A DNA stretch of 64,000 nucleotides, from NCBI GenBank assembly GCA_947685225.1, contig CANTUV010000012.1:310001-374000 (forward strand), in the 5' to 3' direction. Below are positions 25,077-39,082 of the stretch, piece after piece (positions within the stretch are counted from its first letter, which is position 1; every line of letters begins with the position of its first letter). The translations under genes were made by a program, and so were the position numbers. The notes under the pieces are model-generated. The model made no database searches and was not told the origin of the DNA. It saw only the letters and a list, made by a program, of their open reading frames with translations. The stretch is from Garcia nutans. Lineage: Eukaryota; Streptophyta; Magnoliopsida; Malpighiales; Euphorbiaceae.

Positions 25077-27153
25077 ATGAAAAAAATGGGATTTGGAGCT
25101 CTAAGAGGAATAATTCGACCGATAACCAGAGCCCTAATACGTCGAATCTCTAATCCTTCAACGACATCATTCTTGTCGTCTCCTTTTGCCGGAAAGTCTT
25201 TCCGAGTTCAAAATCCATGGATTCCGACATCAAAGCATTTCAGCATCTTCTCTGAATCGAACAATTTTAATAGCTTAACTGACACCCGATTTCCTAAGCG
25301 AAGACCCATTGATAAGCCTCGTAAAAAGAGGTCCTTTTTGAGACCTCCAGGTACTATTTTAATTTAATTTGATTTGATTCTTTTTCGATGGATTTTGAGT
25401 TAATTTGATTATGAAAATGCAGGGCCGTATGCTTGGGTTAAGCATGTGGCTGGAGAAACTATTCAACACAGTAACCCTAATCAAGGGAGTGTCAAGAGAA
25501 GGAACCAGAAAAAGCGCATAAAGCTACATCGTGCCTTTATTAAGGTTTTTGTTTCTTCAACCTTATACGCTTTAATTTGAATGAAGTTTTTGTAGAAAAT
25601 GATAGTTTACAGGGTTCATGTTTTAGTGGTTTGGTGAACTAAATTACATTTGGAATTTTGATTTCACTGTGAAATTAAGAAAAAGTCTCTAATTGCTTTT
25701 TATTTTGTTTTGTTTTTATTACTTATACTCGTGTTTACACATATATGAAGATAATTCATTTCCTTAATTCCTATATCCCTGCATATCTTTATTAGCAGTT
25801 TATGCGTCTTGAAAATGGTTGATAAATTGGTCAACTTTTTAAATACTGGTGGTCATGATGGGACAATCTTAAGCCATCTTTATTCAATGGATATCCACAT
25901 TATTATTAAGTTAAGCTCTTTAATGGTTGATTCTATGAAGAAGAAGTAGTAATTGACTGACTAGATTAAGCTTTATCAAGGATGTGTTCAAATATTCGTC
26001 TAAATTGATCATTGTACAAGCCGAAAGTGAAAGTGCTGTAGAAAATTGCTTTAATATCTGGTTTGCATGAGAGATAGGCATATGTCCTTCAAATTAAGTA
26101 CTCTCTCTAGATACTTAGCAAAATGACACGTTATTTGGTCCTTCCACGATTACTGCACTGTTGTAATTCTGTCCTTTTCAAGACTCTCATTCCCTGCAGT
26201 GAAGAAGAGATTTGTTGTTCCTTGTGTTTCTCTGCCTTCTTTCTTGAAATTATTTCTGTTTTGATTGTGCAAATATTTGAACTATAAGAGTATTTCTGTC
26301 TTTTAATTGATCTGTAAGCCTGATACTAAATTTTTAAGTTCTGGAGTTTCTGATATAATTGAAGAAAGTCTTATTAAAGTTCATGATTTATTTGTCATTA
26401 AGCCTTTATTCCTTCCAATCACAGATTTGACTTTTTGAAATATTTTCTCTTTTAAAGTAGGATGGAATACCCTGCGTGATGAATGTTCTCTGTTTACAAA
26501 GTATCTGAATTGCAACTATACCACTCATTTAAGAATGTTATGCTCGAGTGTTCAATGGGTTTACTACCCTAGGAAATAAATGATTTGTGAATAGATGTAG
26601 TGTCATATGATATTGCTTGGAATTTTCATCAATAAGTTGGAAGTTTGAAGGTTGCTAACTGAGGTTGGAGGGCGGTGTTTATGGGAGAGGGATTGTGTTG
26701 ATTATATAATGCTATAACCTACCGAAATGGAAGGATTGGCTTTAACAATGAGTTATTTGTTTTAGAATGAGAAGATTCTGGAGATCTAACGGAAATGAGA
26801 ACCTTTGTTTTGTTGCTATTGGCTTTCTTCATTTTTTTTTTCTTATGCTTTATTAAACATGATAATTACTGCCTCTAGCGACATTTGTTAATTATCCTTG
26901 CATAGTTTATTATGTTCCCCCTTTCTGTCTCATTTTCCCCTAGACTTTCTGAATGAGAAGCTGATGTCTTGGTTTTTAATTTCAATAGGCCGAAGCCAAG
27001 AAGCGGAAAGCTCAAATGCAGGAGGCTAAAAGGAAGAAAATTATCAAGAGAGTAGAGCGTAAGATGGCTGCAGTGGCAAGAGAGAGAGAATGGGCACAGA
27101 GACTGGCAGAGCTACAGCAGCTTGAGAATGAGAAAAAAAAATCCATGGCTTAG
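25077..27153 (+). CDS. Small basic protein, probably organellar, conserved in plants
   Basis: Three exons, 25077-25350, 25423-25544 and 26989-27153, give 186 residues with all phases consistent and GT..AG borders. Residues 1-60 are rich in Arg/Ser and lack acidic residues at the start, typical of a mitochondrial presequence. The centre has KRRPIDKPRKKR and then RPPGPYAWVKHVAG. The C-terminal third is a highly charged helix (AEAKKRKAQMQEAKRKK, then VERKMAAVAREREWAQRLAE) that could form a coiled coil and bind RNA. I recall plant proteins with the same core annotated as ribosome-related, but I am not sure of the function. A second ATG at 25086 would shorten it by three residues. The second intron is long (1.4 kb). 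No lesion was found. Confidence 0.8.
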
Positions 27154-29697
27154 TTCGTTCTTTTCCTGTGACACCTCATATGCACATGCCATTGCTACTC
27201 TTTCCCCATTTTCATTTCAATACTAAACCTAGCTTGTGAAGATTTGAACCCATGGCTTACTGATATGTGGTGTAATTGTATTTTTTTTCCTTTTCTTTTT
27301 CTAGATAAGAAATTTTTGAAGGAAAAGAGGTGATCAAAGATTTGAAGTTTGTAACATCTTGCACTATGAGATAGTTTGTAATGGCAATAATGTATGTGCT
27401 CTCTTTGCTTAATCCTTACTCTTGTCTTGCTTTCATACAGTGAAAGGTTGTCAAACTTGTATCTTTTGCAAAGTTTTAACAAAATTACACTAACGTCTCA
27501 AAAAAAAGTTGTGAAAGTGCAGTTTAATATCAATAATTCCCATCCAAATTCATTTGAAACCTTTAGAATTTTACCCAACCGACCTTTTTCTTAGGCAATA
27601 AATGTTTTTGATAGTAGAATAGCAACATGTTTGCTTCACCAAAAAAAAAAGTTAGGTGCACAAATATTTTAGCAATGCGCGGGTTTGTAAAAGGATTGAA
27701 TATTTGGGATTTATTGTTTGTAGTTTGAAAAAGGATCAAATCTAGGTCTATTGTAGTTGCATTTATTCACAAAAAAATTAAATAAACATTTAATAATAAT
27801 TTAAAAGTTATTTCTCAAAGTAAAATGATTAAAAACTTGGCTTAATTTAATTATAAAATTAATTAAGAGTCGACATTAAAATAACTATATACATGTATAA
27901 TATGATAAGAGAATACAAATAGTTAAGATTGTGAATCGATTAGGTTTGATCAAATTTGTAACATACTTCAATTCGATTAATAATATCCAAGTGTATTTTA
28001 AAAAGTTAAAACCGATTTTAATCAATAATATCTCATTCCAAATTGACTGAATCTATTTTAAATCATTTGATTCGATTGGACTCAAAGAATCTGCACAGCC
28101 CTATAAATAGCCAATAGTTAGTGATAATAAGGCTCCACTCCACCAAACTCCAATATAAATTATATAATTCATAGACGAATGATATAAGTACTAGGGCAGA
28201 AAATAATTTTCAAAACCCACCGAATTCAACCAAACCAATTGGTTTGAACAGGATTCGGTCTGTTATTATAGATCGGTTCGGTTTAAAAAATATAAAAAAA
28301 TATTTAATTTATTCCGTCGGTTAGATTGAGAAAACATTTTTCTTTTGAACTCGAACTAGACTGACTTTCTAATATTTATATATAAAAATATATATTTTTA
28401 TATTTTTATTATATTTTGCCACTTGATTTTACTGGAATTGAAAATACTAAAATATTTTCAAATACTAAAATGAATCTGGCAATACTGAATCTAAAATTAA
28501 CTTTAGTCGATCGAAAAATATAAAATATTCAAGTTGTACCGGTGCTTTTTTAATATTTAACCGGATTCGATCGAAAAAATATACACTTTAATTTAACCGA
28601 ATTCAATCCGTTTACTCATTCATAATAAGTATACATAAGCATCAGCTAGCTAGCAGGTTGATTATGATATATGAGAAAAGCACAGAGTGATGAGGTGACC
28701 CAAAATTGGATGTTGAAAACCACCACAAGTGTTTCAATCAAAATCAGACAAGAAATTTAGTGGATTGAGACTTAGGCTTGAAAATCATTCCCCACTTGGA
28801 ATCAATTTTAAAGGACTAATATATCTTCAGTCTTCTTCTATTAGAGAATTAAGAAAGCGACACCATAACAAACCTTAGATAGATTTTCATATTGTTAAAG
28901 GCAGTTTAGTGCATTAACGTTCCCATAATGCGCAAGGTTCAATAAAGGATTGGATCCACATATTAGGCTTCTCATACAGTGGTAACATGTTATTTTCAAA
29001 ATTTATTAAACTTACAAGGGATTATTTTCACTACTTGAATTCATAATATTAGATCATATGACAACAGTTACAACAACAGTATTGCATAGAGCTTCCCTTC
29101 GTCTATTTCCATATTGTTATTCTTAAAAAAAAATTAGCATATCAAATAGTTTTATTCCCAGGACTGCACAATTTCAAGTAAATAAATAATAAACTTAAAA
29201 AATAAATAATAAACTTAACTCAATTCAACTAGATATTAATTTTGTTTTTATGTAGCGAGATAATGCAATTTTCGATGAATCATGAGGTTTATCAAGAATT
29301 ATAATATTCTCTCGACAAGCAATTCACTGATAAGGATATTGTTAATTGGAAACTGAAATCATCTATTTGTAATCTATCAAAATTTTACTTTGCCAACGAA
29401 ATATTTAGATTTACCAATGAAAATTTTTCATGGATAAAGCGAATAAAGTGCAAAATTCTTATAGTTTTAAGTTAATTGACTATACAAATTCTCTTTTCAT
29501 TCTAAGTGATTATGAACTAAATTTTTTTGGGAGATGTGGGACAAAACAATATTCATTTAGAATTAATAAAATAACCCAATTTCCAATAATTTATAAAGAA
29601 AAAAAAAATATATATATATATATATATATTAAAATCGTGATAAATATATCTAACACTAAAAATTATGGGATTTACTATAAAATGCAGCTAATAATGA
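27154..29697. other. Spacer between two convergent genes
   Basis: The first few hundred bases are likely 3' UTR of the small basic protein gene. Around 28200-28600 there are repeated 'ggttcggttt' and 'aaccgaattc' type words, a common but unclassified plant repeat pattern. A TA run is at 29610-29629. No gene was seen. Confidence 0.5.
27637..27770 (-). mobile_element. Degenerate SINE 3' part (same type as 48640-48825)
   Basis: After an A run, the sequence 'agttaggtgcacaaatat', then 'tttagcaatgcgcggg', aligns with the 3' part of the SINE at 48651 onward. The later 'ggtctattgtagttgca' also fits the plant Au SINE as I remember it. The 5' tRNA-like half is missing or too diverged. Confidence 0.55.
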
Positions 29698-31443
29698 TCA
29701 GTCAGTGGTTGCAGTTAAGTTGCTATTGGTTGTGACTTTGATAGGTAGCTTTCTCCTCATCTTCACTGTTGGAAAATAGACAATATCATCCTTTTCAGCT
29801 GTCCATCTGCACAATTTTTTGCCTTAAATATCAATTACCTTAATCATGCTTATTTATATGATTGACTCAAATATTCCAATTATTTATCTAATTTTAACCC
29901 ATTTCAATCTTCTAACATTATTTTAATAATCATTTACTAATTATTTTAAATTAATTTATGAACAAGATAATTTTAATAATGTAAAACCTCACATTTATTA
30001 AATATAAATTTATCATCTAATTAATCTAGAAATTAGTTTTCTAATCTTAACAGTTAATTTTTAAGGTTGTAATCCTTAATCTGTATTAAAAAAAATTAGA
30101 TTTTTCAAAAATGTCCACAAAAATAAAATTATTTTAAAAAAATACACTTCCTTTTTCTTTTAAAAAAAATTTGATTTTTAACTTTTAATTTTAAAAATAT
30201 CTATTTTCATTGATTTTTTAAATATATATTTAATATGTCAACAGAATACTTCATTTTTAAAAATATATGTTGGAAAAACATTTGGTATATTAAAAATATA
30301 TAAAAAATTGAGATATTTTAAAAAAAATTAAAACAGTGTTATACAATATAATTTTCTCTAAAAAAAATTTAACACACTATAATAAAAATAGTCCTTTTCA
30401 AAGATTTTTATTTGATATTCATTTAGTTCAAAGATATATTCCATTTCCCTAGTAAAAAGGTGTAAACATATATTCCATATATTTAGTATAAAAGTATACA
30501 TTTGATATATTAAAAATATATAAAAAAAAGTGGGCTATTTGTTTAGAAAAAATTAAACAATATTATATAATGTATTCCCTCTAAAAAAAATTTTAATATG
30601 CTATCCAGATTTTCACTATTGAATATATGATAGAATTTCTAAATGGAATATAAAATTCGCCAATAATTGCCACAATATTTGTCAACTTTCAATAAAATTT
30701 AATCCAATTAGTATAGAAATAAATTAATAACCTGTAAGTAGTGAGAAAATGGTGAAGGAAGATTGAAATTTCAAGCCTGGAGAGTTCAAGACCAGGGCAG
30801 AGTCTTTGGCCACCACCAAAAGGTGTAAAGCAGTTGTTTTTAATAGCAGTTCCTGTTTTCTGCAATTTACAGAAACATCTGTTAATTTCTTCATTTTTGG
30901 ACATTGCAAATTATCAGTCTGCTTCAATTAGTTATCATGAAAAAAATTTAAGATTTTAAAGTATATTTTTATTCAGATTATGCTCATAGTAAAAAATTAC
31001 AAATTCATTGATGACTGATTATTTAGTCAAGTACTAAAGTACATGGTACATTTTTATAAGTATTTTAGGTTTGTTTTGGTATCAATTATATATTTTTATT
31101 TTTATTTTCAATTTTAAAAATAAAATTATCTAATTAATAATATTTGCTTTTAATATTTTGGAATATAAAAAATTAGCAATAAAAAAACTACAAAAATAAG
31201 CTTTTACATGTTTTACTAGCCTATTTTTTAATATAAAATTATTTTAAGCATTATACAACAATAATTCACGACCATAAACTGCATGCAAACCAATGAGTTG
31301 TTAATTAGTTCAATAATATTGAATATATTAAAAAAAATTTTAATTATCTTGATGAGTTCAAACTCTTAGTCGGAGTTAAATTTACAAAAATTTTGATTTT
31401 AATTTTATTAATATATATATATTGAATGAACATAAAATTTTTG

Positions 31444-31482
<39 letters not shown>

Positions 31483-34400
31483 CCTCCCATCTCCATGGAT
31501 CAAACTTGTACGGATTCTCATAATTTTCTTTGTCCATATGAACTGAAATAAATGATGCCAACACACACCATCCTTCTGGAATCAAATTGCCTGCAAAATT
31601 ATAATTATGAAATAATCTCAATTATAAGATTCAAGAAATTAAAATGATATTTCCATAAATTAATTTTTATGTAACAAAAAAAATAATATTGTAAAACTAA
31701 CCTTTAATTTCTACATCTTTGATAGCTTTCCTCCAAACCCCATTAATGATATTTGCCATTCTAAGAGTTTCACTAATCACCTAATCATAACAATAATAAT
31801 AATAATAATATCACAGCTCAAAAAATTAAAAAAAAATCTACACATGAATTCTATATTAATTTTATAAAAAATTGAAAAAAATTAGCATATATAAATTTTG
31901 TAATTTTTTTAAAAAAAATACATTAATTATAATTTCATATTTAATTTGAGAAAGACTTACATTTTGAGTAAATTGCAATGACATATAGTCAGTCCAATTA
32001 TAATCTTCTCTAGATTCAATCTTCTGCCTCTTCAATTCCATGTTCTCCTTCTACAGTTATAGTTAAATAGATTTTAATATTTACCTCAAGAAAGAAAAAA
32101 AAATTCAATGAATGTCAAAAGTAAAAACAAAAAAAAAAACAAAAATTGCTTATGAAAGGTTCAATAATAAATCATAACTTTAAGTCTATTATAAGAAATT
32201 ATTTCCATAAACATAACAGAGTTCCTTCTAGTATAAAACTTACATGCACAGCAGAAAGCTAATATATATATGAATACATAAGAAAGATTGATAATTATTA
32301 TCAGTATTATTATTAATTATTGACTTTTAGTTAATTTCCCCACTATTTTAACGAAAGTTTAATATATATATATATATATAGAAATTTACTGAATTCTGAT
32401 GACAGTAACTAAATAATGCCAGTCCTGGCTACTATGCTTTGTCTACTTCACATTTGTTCTTATGAGATAATGCATGTTCTGCTGTCTTCAGATATTCTAA
32501 AATTATTATATTAATAATTCTTGTATTTTTAATTTATATTTACAATTTTTTTTTTCATATCAATAATTTTGTAGAGCTTAGACACATATGTTATATTGGA
32601 ACTCTTAACTCTTTTTAACTTAAATCTAAAAATAAAATGATTATAATATGAAAAATAAAATATAAATACTAATTTAGTTCAATTATTAGGTTTTTCTTTT
32701 AATATATATATATGGGGAGTGAAAGTAGATTCTAAATATATTATTAAAAATGTATATACTTATTGTTATATTATGTCACGGTATAAATTTAATTATTATG
32801 ATGAATTATTAACAATTAATTAGTTAAATTTTAGCGGTTTAAAAATAATAAAAATCAAATTTTAATAAAATAAAATTTTAATTTTTATTATAATTTTAAA
32901 TTATTAAATACAAAAATTTCAAGATTATAAAACACTTAAATCAATAATCAAAGGTTCAAAAACTAAAGAATGACTCCTAATTAGATCTAGTCATAAACTG
33001 AGTTTAAATTTGAAAAATAGTAAATTTTTTAAAAATTTATTATGTCCGTCCCTAATTTTTTTTTCCTTATTTATGACTCGTCCACGATCAATACTACCCC
33101 TAATAATTACTGTTTATAAGTTCAAATTATAATGAAAAATAAAAATTTATGTAAAAAAATAAATAATTATAATAATAATGTGAAAAAAAATAATGGAGAT
33201 ATAAGAACGGATCGTCACGAAACTTAAAAGTTACTCCGGAAAATATGAATATGTATATTAAAAAAAATTGTGGAAGATGCTGACAGTGACGGTGACGGCA
33301 CACGAAAGCCATAGCGGCCTTAACTCTCACAGACACAGAATTAATACGGTGGTCCTGACCCGACAGCCGTTCAATCTTAATTCGTACGGTTAGAAAACGT
33401 CCACACAGAATATGTGGGTCCCAACTTCCTTTTACACGTGAGTGTTCAATGAAAAAGACTTTTTAGAAAAAGTCAAACACTTTTAACCCTTTCGTAGTGA
33501 CGCAGACATCATCATCCGATGGGCTCCATTAAAAAAATTAATCCTAGCCGTTAGATTAAAAAAAAAAAAGCAAAAATGGTAAATAAATTAATTACCTTAA
33601 TTTGGTTTAAAGCGACGGAGCAGTCACTGAGGAATTTGACAGCTAAAGTCATAGCCATAGGCACAGTCTCTTCTCCTGGGATCATCATCTCTATAATATT
33701 ACTGCTGATGAAATCCAACGATGGAGATTGTTTCTCGTTTGCTTCACCACTTTCACTTAAAAGTAAGTCCACGGCATCATCAACTATGATACCTTTATTA
33801 TTATTTTCATATGATTTGTCAATGGAATTTTTCCTTTCTGCTACAATTTTCTTCACCATCTTCACCAACTTCTCCTTAGCCTGCATTACCCAATTGGCAA
33901 GCCATAATAAACATTTATTTTTTTTAATTACTTTCATTTTATAATTATTGATAATTATAATCTCCCATTAAAATAATATATTAAAATATCGAGTTACAAA
34001 TGAATGAAATAGATCAAATCTTAACAAAATAAATTCATTTTGCGTCAGATAAAATTTTAAACTTCATTTATATGACTGCTGATGCATTTAGTTCAGAATT
34101 TTTAAAATTCAATACAAATAAAATAGATTGAATCTTAGCAAAATAGATTCGTTTTGCCTCAGATAAAATTTCTATGATTACTAATATGCATTTGGCTCGA
34201 AACTTTCAAAATCCATTGATGGGTTTCGATAATGGTAAAATTTTCTTAAATTCAGTATAATTTTTTATTACCTTCAAAGATTTATATAGTCTTGTCCCCG
34301 GAAGTTTGATTGGTAAACAGATTAGCCCTTTGATAAATTCTTCAAATTCTCTTTGTAGAAAGTCTAAATCATCACCTGGACCAATGCTCATTAAAACTTT

Positions 34401-36985
34401 AACCAAAACTTGGAAGGTAATCTGAGAAAGAAACCCACAAAAACCCAAAAAAGAGTTATAATATAATAAATTAAGAATTTAAATGGTTATAAATAATTTT
34501 AATTAATAATAATAATAGAGAAAAAAAAAAAGAGACCTTTTTGGTTTGTTCTTGAACAAGAATAAGTTTCAAGTGTTGCCAAGAAGCCAAAGTGAGGTTG
34601 ACAGAGTTTTCAATGTCTTTAGTAATTTTAGCTTTAAACAGTGGAGATCTCAAGAAACCAGCAATGAGAGAATGAAGTTTCTTCTGTGAATTTCCATTCA
34701 TTTCAAGAATAGAAAAGTCTCCAAGTAAGTCTCTGATAGATTTAGGGTAAGCTGGGATGAACACATTTCCATGGTTTTGTAATACCACTTTGTTCACTTC
34801 TGCATCTGTTGAAATTATTATTGGAGTCCCCAGAATATGTGTTTTAAACAACTTCCCATATCTGTTTAAATAACCCAAAAAAAAATATTAATAATAATTA
34901 GTTGTTTAAACGTTGATATAAAAGCAATTTGATTAAGATCTTTTCATATTATTATGTAAATTTTTATTCAAATTAAAATGAAAATAACAAACAGATATAA
35001 ATGTATATAGCTAAAAAAAAATATTTATATTTTCTGTTAACTTAATTTCTATATCTGATGAGATTTAAACTTATCAAGTTTACAGTTTAAAATATGATTT
35101 TCATATTAATCTCACGATTCAAAAGTACAGACTAGCTTCAATATCATGAATTTTTGTGAAATGGGATTATTATTTTTCTTTCGAAATACATAAAAAAATA
35201 TATTTTATTTCAAGAATTCATTGATTGAAAGAAGATCAAAAAGGAGAGAAAATAGTAATATCAGTAGAAAGCTGATGAGAACAATGGAGACATAGGCTGT
35301 GGTTACTGACTGCACAAGCAATATAGGAGTTACAGTGTTACTGTACACTAGCTAAGCCCTACTACTCATCCCACTCTTTAATTTTTTTTTACTGATCCTG
35401 CAATTTATATATAGTCACATCCTGTTTTCTCAGCCACTCAGTTGCAGTAAATTTTTATTTTTTAAAAATTTTCTTTAAATAAAATTTGGTTTATTATGAG
35501 AATTGGAATTTATTATTAGTTAGGTTCGTTGGATGGTTGTTAACAATTTGCCTTGGAATATTAATGTCATTATTGTCACTTTCTACTTAATTACTACATA
35601 ATTATCTTCTTTGAGAAAGAATATTTATTAGATTTGGTGAAAATTTCTTGTTTCGTGCAAAATGTTTTAATTAATCAAGAATTAATTGAAAAAATCGTGG
35701 TTATTTCATTTAATTGACATGATGCAAAACATTAATGTTTAGTTTTTTGTAAAATATGAAAATATAAAGAATAATTTTAAACAAAAAAAAAAAGAACAAG
35801 GTTTAAAGATCATAACTAAGCAAATCTTTCTTATATATATACCCATTATAATTGACTTACCAAGAAAATAATGAGAGTTAAAAAAAAAAGAAAATCATGA
35901 GAAAATTAAAAAAGTACAAATTAAACAATTTAATTTTAGTAACCCTAAAATTAAACTAAGCTTAACAAAACTTATAACCTTAATTCATTGAGGGAATTCT
36001 TTATTTTAATAGTAAAACTGTGCTTTGCATTGTTATAAATTCTAGTAATTAATTAGAAGAAAGTTATTCAATTTGTTTTGTTATTTGTTTGAGCAGTTTG
36101 CAAAAAATTAACTATATATTTAACTTGATGAAAAAGTTATAATGATCACCATCAGCATCAATGTATCATGACCATCACTATACTTTAGAATAAATATGTA
36201 TAAAAAATGATTATCATATCGTATAAAAAAAAAAGAACAACAACAACAACAAATAAATTAATTAACGTTGATATAATAATAACAATATATCCTATTTTGT
36301 AAATGCAAAATTGCAAATGATATTCATGCAATCAATAATGTTGAAGTGGTATGCTCGTAATAAAATTCAATTTTTGGATTATGAGGCGAAATTAAAGTTC
36401 AAAAAAAGGGTAAATTTGCTGTTGTTTATATACTTAAAATAAAATAAAGAAATATCGAGAGTTTAAGATCTGCATAACAAGTATATGATCATTAAACTAT
36501 TAATTTAACAGAAAGAACTTCTATTAACTAACTAATTAATTCATTTAAATTATTAAAAAATCAATGAAAAAGAATGATTTATGAGTGAAAATAATAACCT
36601 CCTGCATGATTGATGATTAGTCCTTATTACCAGGAAAAGAGAGATTAATTAATTATAATTAGTCTTGTTATCAACAAAAGGAAAATTAAAGTATAGCAAG
36701 AAATAAAAGAGATAAAGAAATTAATTAAAAGAAAAGCAAAGAAAAGAAAATAACTTACTGGGATTTGCGTTTTTCCATGAAAGAAACAGGTTGAGAAGTG
36801 TAACCAGAAGATATGAAATCAAGAGTTTCACCAAGAAAAGGCCAACCCAAGTTTCCCTTTGGAACTTCACTTTTCTTTGCTAAATTTTCATTTTTATTAT
36901 TCTGATTCTGATCTGATGATTTCTTGAAGAAACACAACAAATATCCTATAAAAATAACTAAACTAATCACAACCCAATATTCCAT
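29698..36985 (-). CDS. CYP90C1: Cytochrome P450 CYP90C1 (ROTUNDIFOLIA3-like), brassinosteroid C-23 hydroxylase
   Basis: Nine exons: 36985-36759, 34861-34537, 34421-34272, 33880-33596, 32050-31961, 31780-31702, 31590-31484, 30859-30732, 29806-29698. They sum to exactly 1500 bases (499 residues) with GT..AG borders and no stop. An N-terminal membrane anchor (residues 2-20) places it on the ER. P450 marks: GEET of the I helix at 303-306, ExxR (ETLR) at 363-366, FDPWRW at 415-420, and heme loop [11 protein letters not shown] with Cys 442. Known role: CYP90C1 and CYP90D1 hydroxylate C-23 of brassinosteroid precursors and promote leaf elongation. Motifs such as [29 protein letters not shown] and the ending FPTVKM favour CYP90C1 over CYP90D1. 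The neighbouring methylthiotransferase remnant agrees. The first intron is 1.9 kb. Confidence 0.95.
31448..31480. repeat. TA microsatellite next to a splice donor of CYP90C1
   Basis: A (TA) run of about 16 units starts two bases after the donor of exon 7 (GAG/GTAATATATA in gene orientation). Confidence 0.9.
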
Positions 36986-37170
36986 ATTAATTGTTTATAT
37001 ATAATAATCTGTAAAATAGTAAGAATAATATAAAAAACCCTAGCTAGCTAGTTATATATATACACACAATAAAACTCCATGCAACTATAAGATTATTTAG
37101 AAGAAAATCTCCCCACTTGTATGAGAAAAAAAGAGAGTTAATTAAGAGATTTGGAAGTGATGAAAAGGGC

Positions 37171-37201
37171 AAATATATAGAAGAAGAAGAAGAAGAAGAA
37201 G
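37171..37201 (-). promoter_or_regulatory. Possible TATA box and CTT repeat upstream of CYP90C1
   Basis: In gene orientation a (CTT)n run (37180-37200) runs directly into CTATATATTT (37171-37180), about 185 bases before the ATG. A second candidate, TATATATAA, lies at about 37052-37060. Either would fit a plant promoter; there is no direct evidence of use. Confidence 0.35.
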
Positions 37202-39082
37202 ATCAATTAGAAGGGGAAAAACAAAAGAAAGAAAAAAGGAAAATAATGACAGTGAAGGGGACATAGAAATCTAGAGTGGAAGATATGGAAGATCTAAAGC
37301 TTGAAACTATCATTTAATGAGGTGGCCATAGAAAACCGATTCATTTTGTCTCAACTCTATTTAGAAGATAGGTTTAATATCCTCCCTCAATCATTAACAA
37401 ATATATATATTATCTGGCAACTATCAATTAATTGATTTTTGGAGTTTTTATTTATTTATTTATTAGATAAATCCAATAATCGAATATGTTAATTTTCTTT
37501 TTATAGAAAATTAATATATTTTTAAATTCTGATAATGTTTCTAAAAATACTTCAATTTTGATTAAAAAAAAATCATCACTATGGTTTTGTGATATGTTTC
37601 ATTAAAAAAATTGAGTTTGTGTTTAAGGATATAGATATTGTTTTAGCCTTTAAGAGTAATTAAATTACGAGTTAAATTCTAATAATGAAACTTCTACAAG
37701 TAAGAAAAGAAAAATGAAATGAATAGGTAATTAAAATTGTAAAAATTCAATTTATTTAAGAAAAAAGTAAAAAGGAAATGATTAATTAAAAAATTGTAAA
37801 AATTTAATTATTTAAAAAAAAGTCTAAATTTGTAGGAGAATTCAATTTTTATGGTAAAAAATAGTAACATTCATTAATTGTCTTATCAATATGAAATTAC
37901 AAGTTATATGCTTTGCAGGAGTGGTCCTTAATTTGGTTTCTTAATCTAGAATATTAATTTTTGTCTAACAAAAATAATTAAGATTATTATTAATTTTTTT
38001 GTTTAACAATATAATTATCTTTTACAACTAATGCTCTAGTTAATTTACGTTTTATATTTTAGAAATTTTCTTATTACTTAAATTATATTTTCCTTTCTAA
38101 ATTAATCAATTTTCATATATATAATTTTTCAAAAAAGCTTCATATATAATTCATAAGAAATACAAATAGATTTATTAATTTTTCAACTGAAATTTAAATT
38201 CAATATTTTTCAGTTTTAAGAATATTTTAATATTACTAATTAAGTAATACTCATTAATGAATACACATATAATAATTAAAATATAGTATTGTTTCGTTTC
38301 ATCTTATTATTTAATAAAAAATTATAAAAACTAAAATTTAAATTGAATTCGAATGTCGAATAATTTCTATTTTAATGTTTACAATACCATATTTTAACAT
38401 TTTTATTATACTTATAAACTTCTCTATGAGCAAGAACAAAATTTACTACAGATGGAAACATAGGTTCTATAATTTTATCATAGATTATGTTGTATTTTCA
38501 TATTTTCATTCACTTAAACATACATCATACTTGCAGTCAATTTAAAATTAATACTATCATTTGTTATTATTTATCAATATACTTTTATTTTGATTTTAAA
38601 ATATAAAAATCATATGCTTTTAGTCTTAGAGTTATCATAGAAATTAAGGTCATAGCTATAATTTTTTTATATGAATTTTAGTATAAATAATTAATTCGTG
38701 TTGTTCTCAGTTATAAATACTTTTAAATTAGTTATACGTTAATCGAAATTAATTCTCCTCTTCAAAAAAAAAAAGTTTAGATGCATATTTTTATATTTCG
38801 CTTATGTAATCAGAAATTATCTTCTGAGTGTTGGTCCCAAAATTTAATGAATTAAATATTTAATTTAAATTTGATATACCAATATTATGTTATATAAATT
38901 GTATTTTCTTTTAAAAGAATAGAAAAATGTTTTTGGAATTTTTTAAATTATATTTATGTTTGAACTATTTGTAAAAGTTAAGAGTAAAATATGAAATATA
39001 TTAATTTAAAATAATTTAAAATAAATTTTAAATTTTATTTATATTTAAATTATTTATAAAGATTAAAATATAAGATAACATT
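37202..39082. other. AT-rich DNA upstream of CYP90C1
   Basis: The proximal part is likely promoter. No gene or clear repeat was found in the rest. Confidence 0.55.

Noticed and set aside
29698..36985. CYP90D1 as the identity of the P450
   Set aside because: It was my first thought, but the GEETVP, NGVWRKA and [10 protein letters not shown] motifs and the adjacent methylthiotransferase remnant fit CYP90C1 better.
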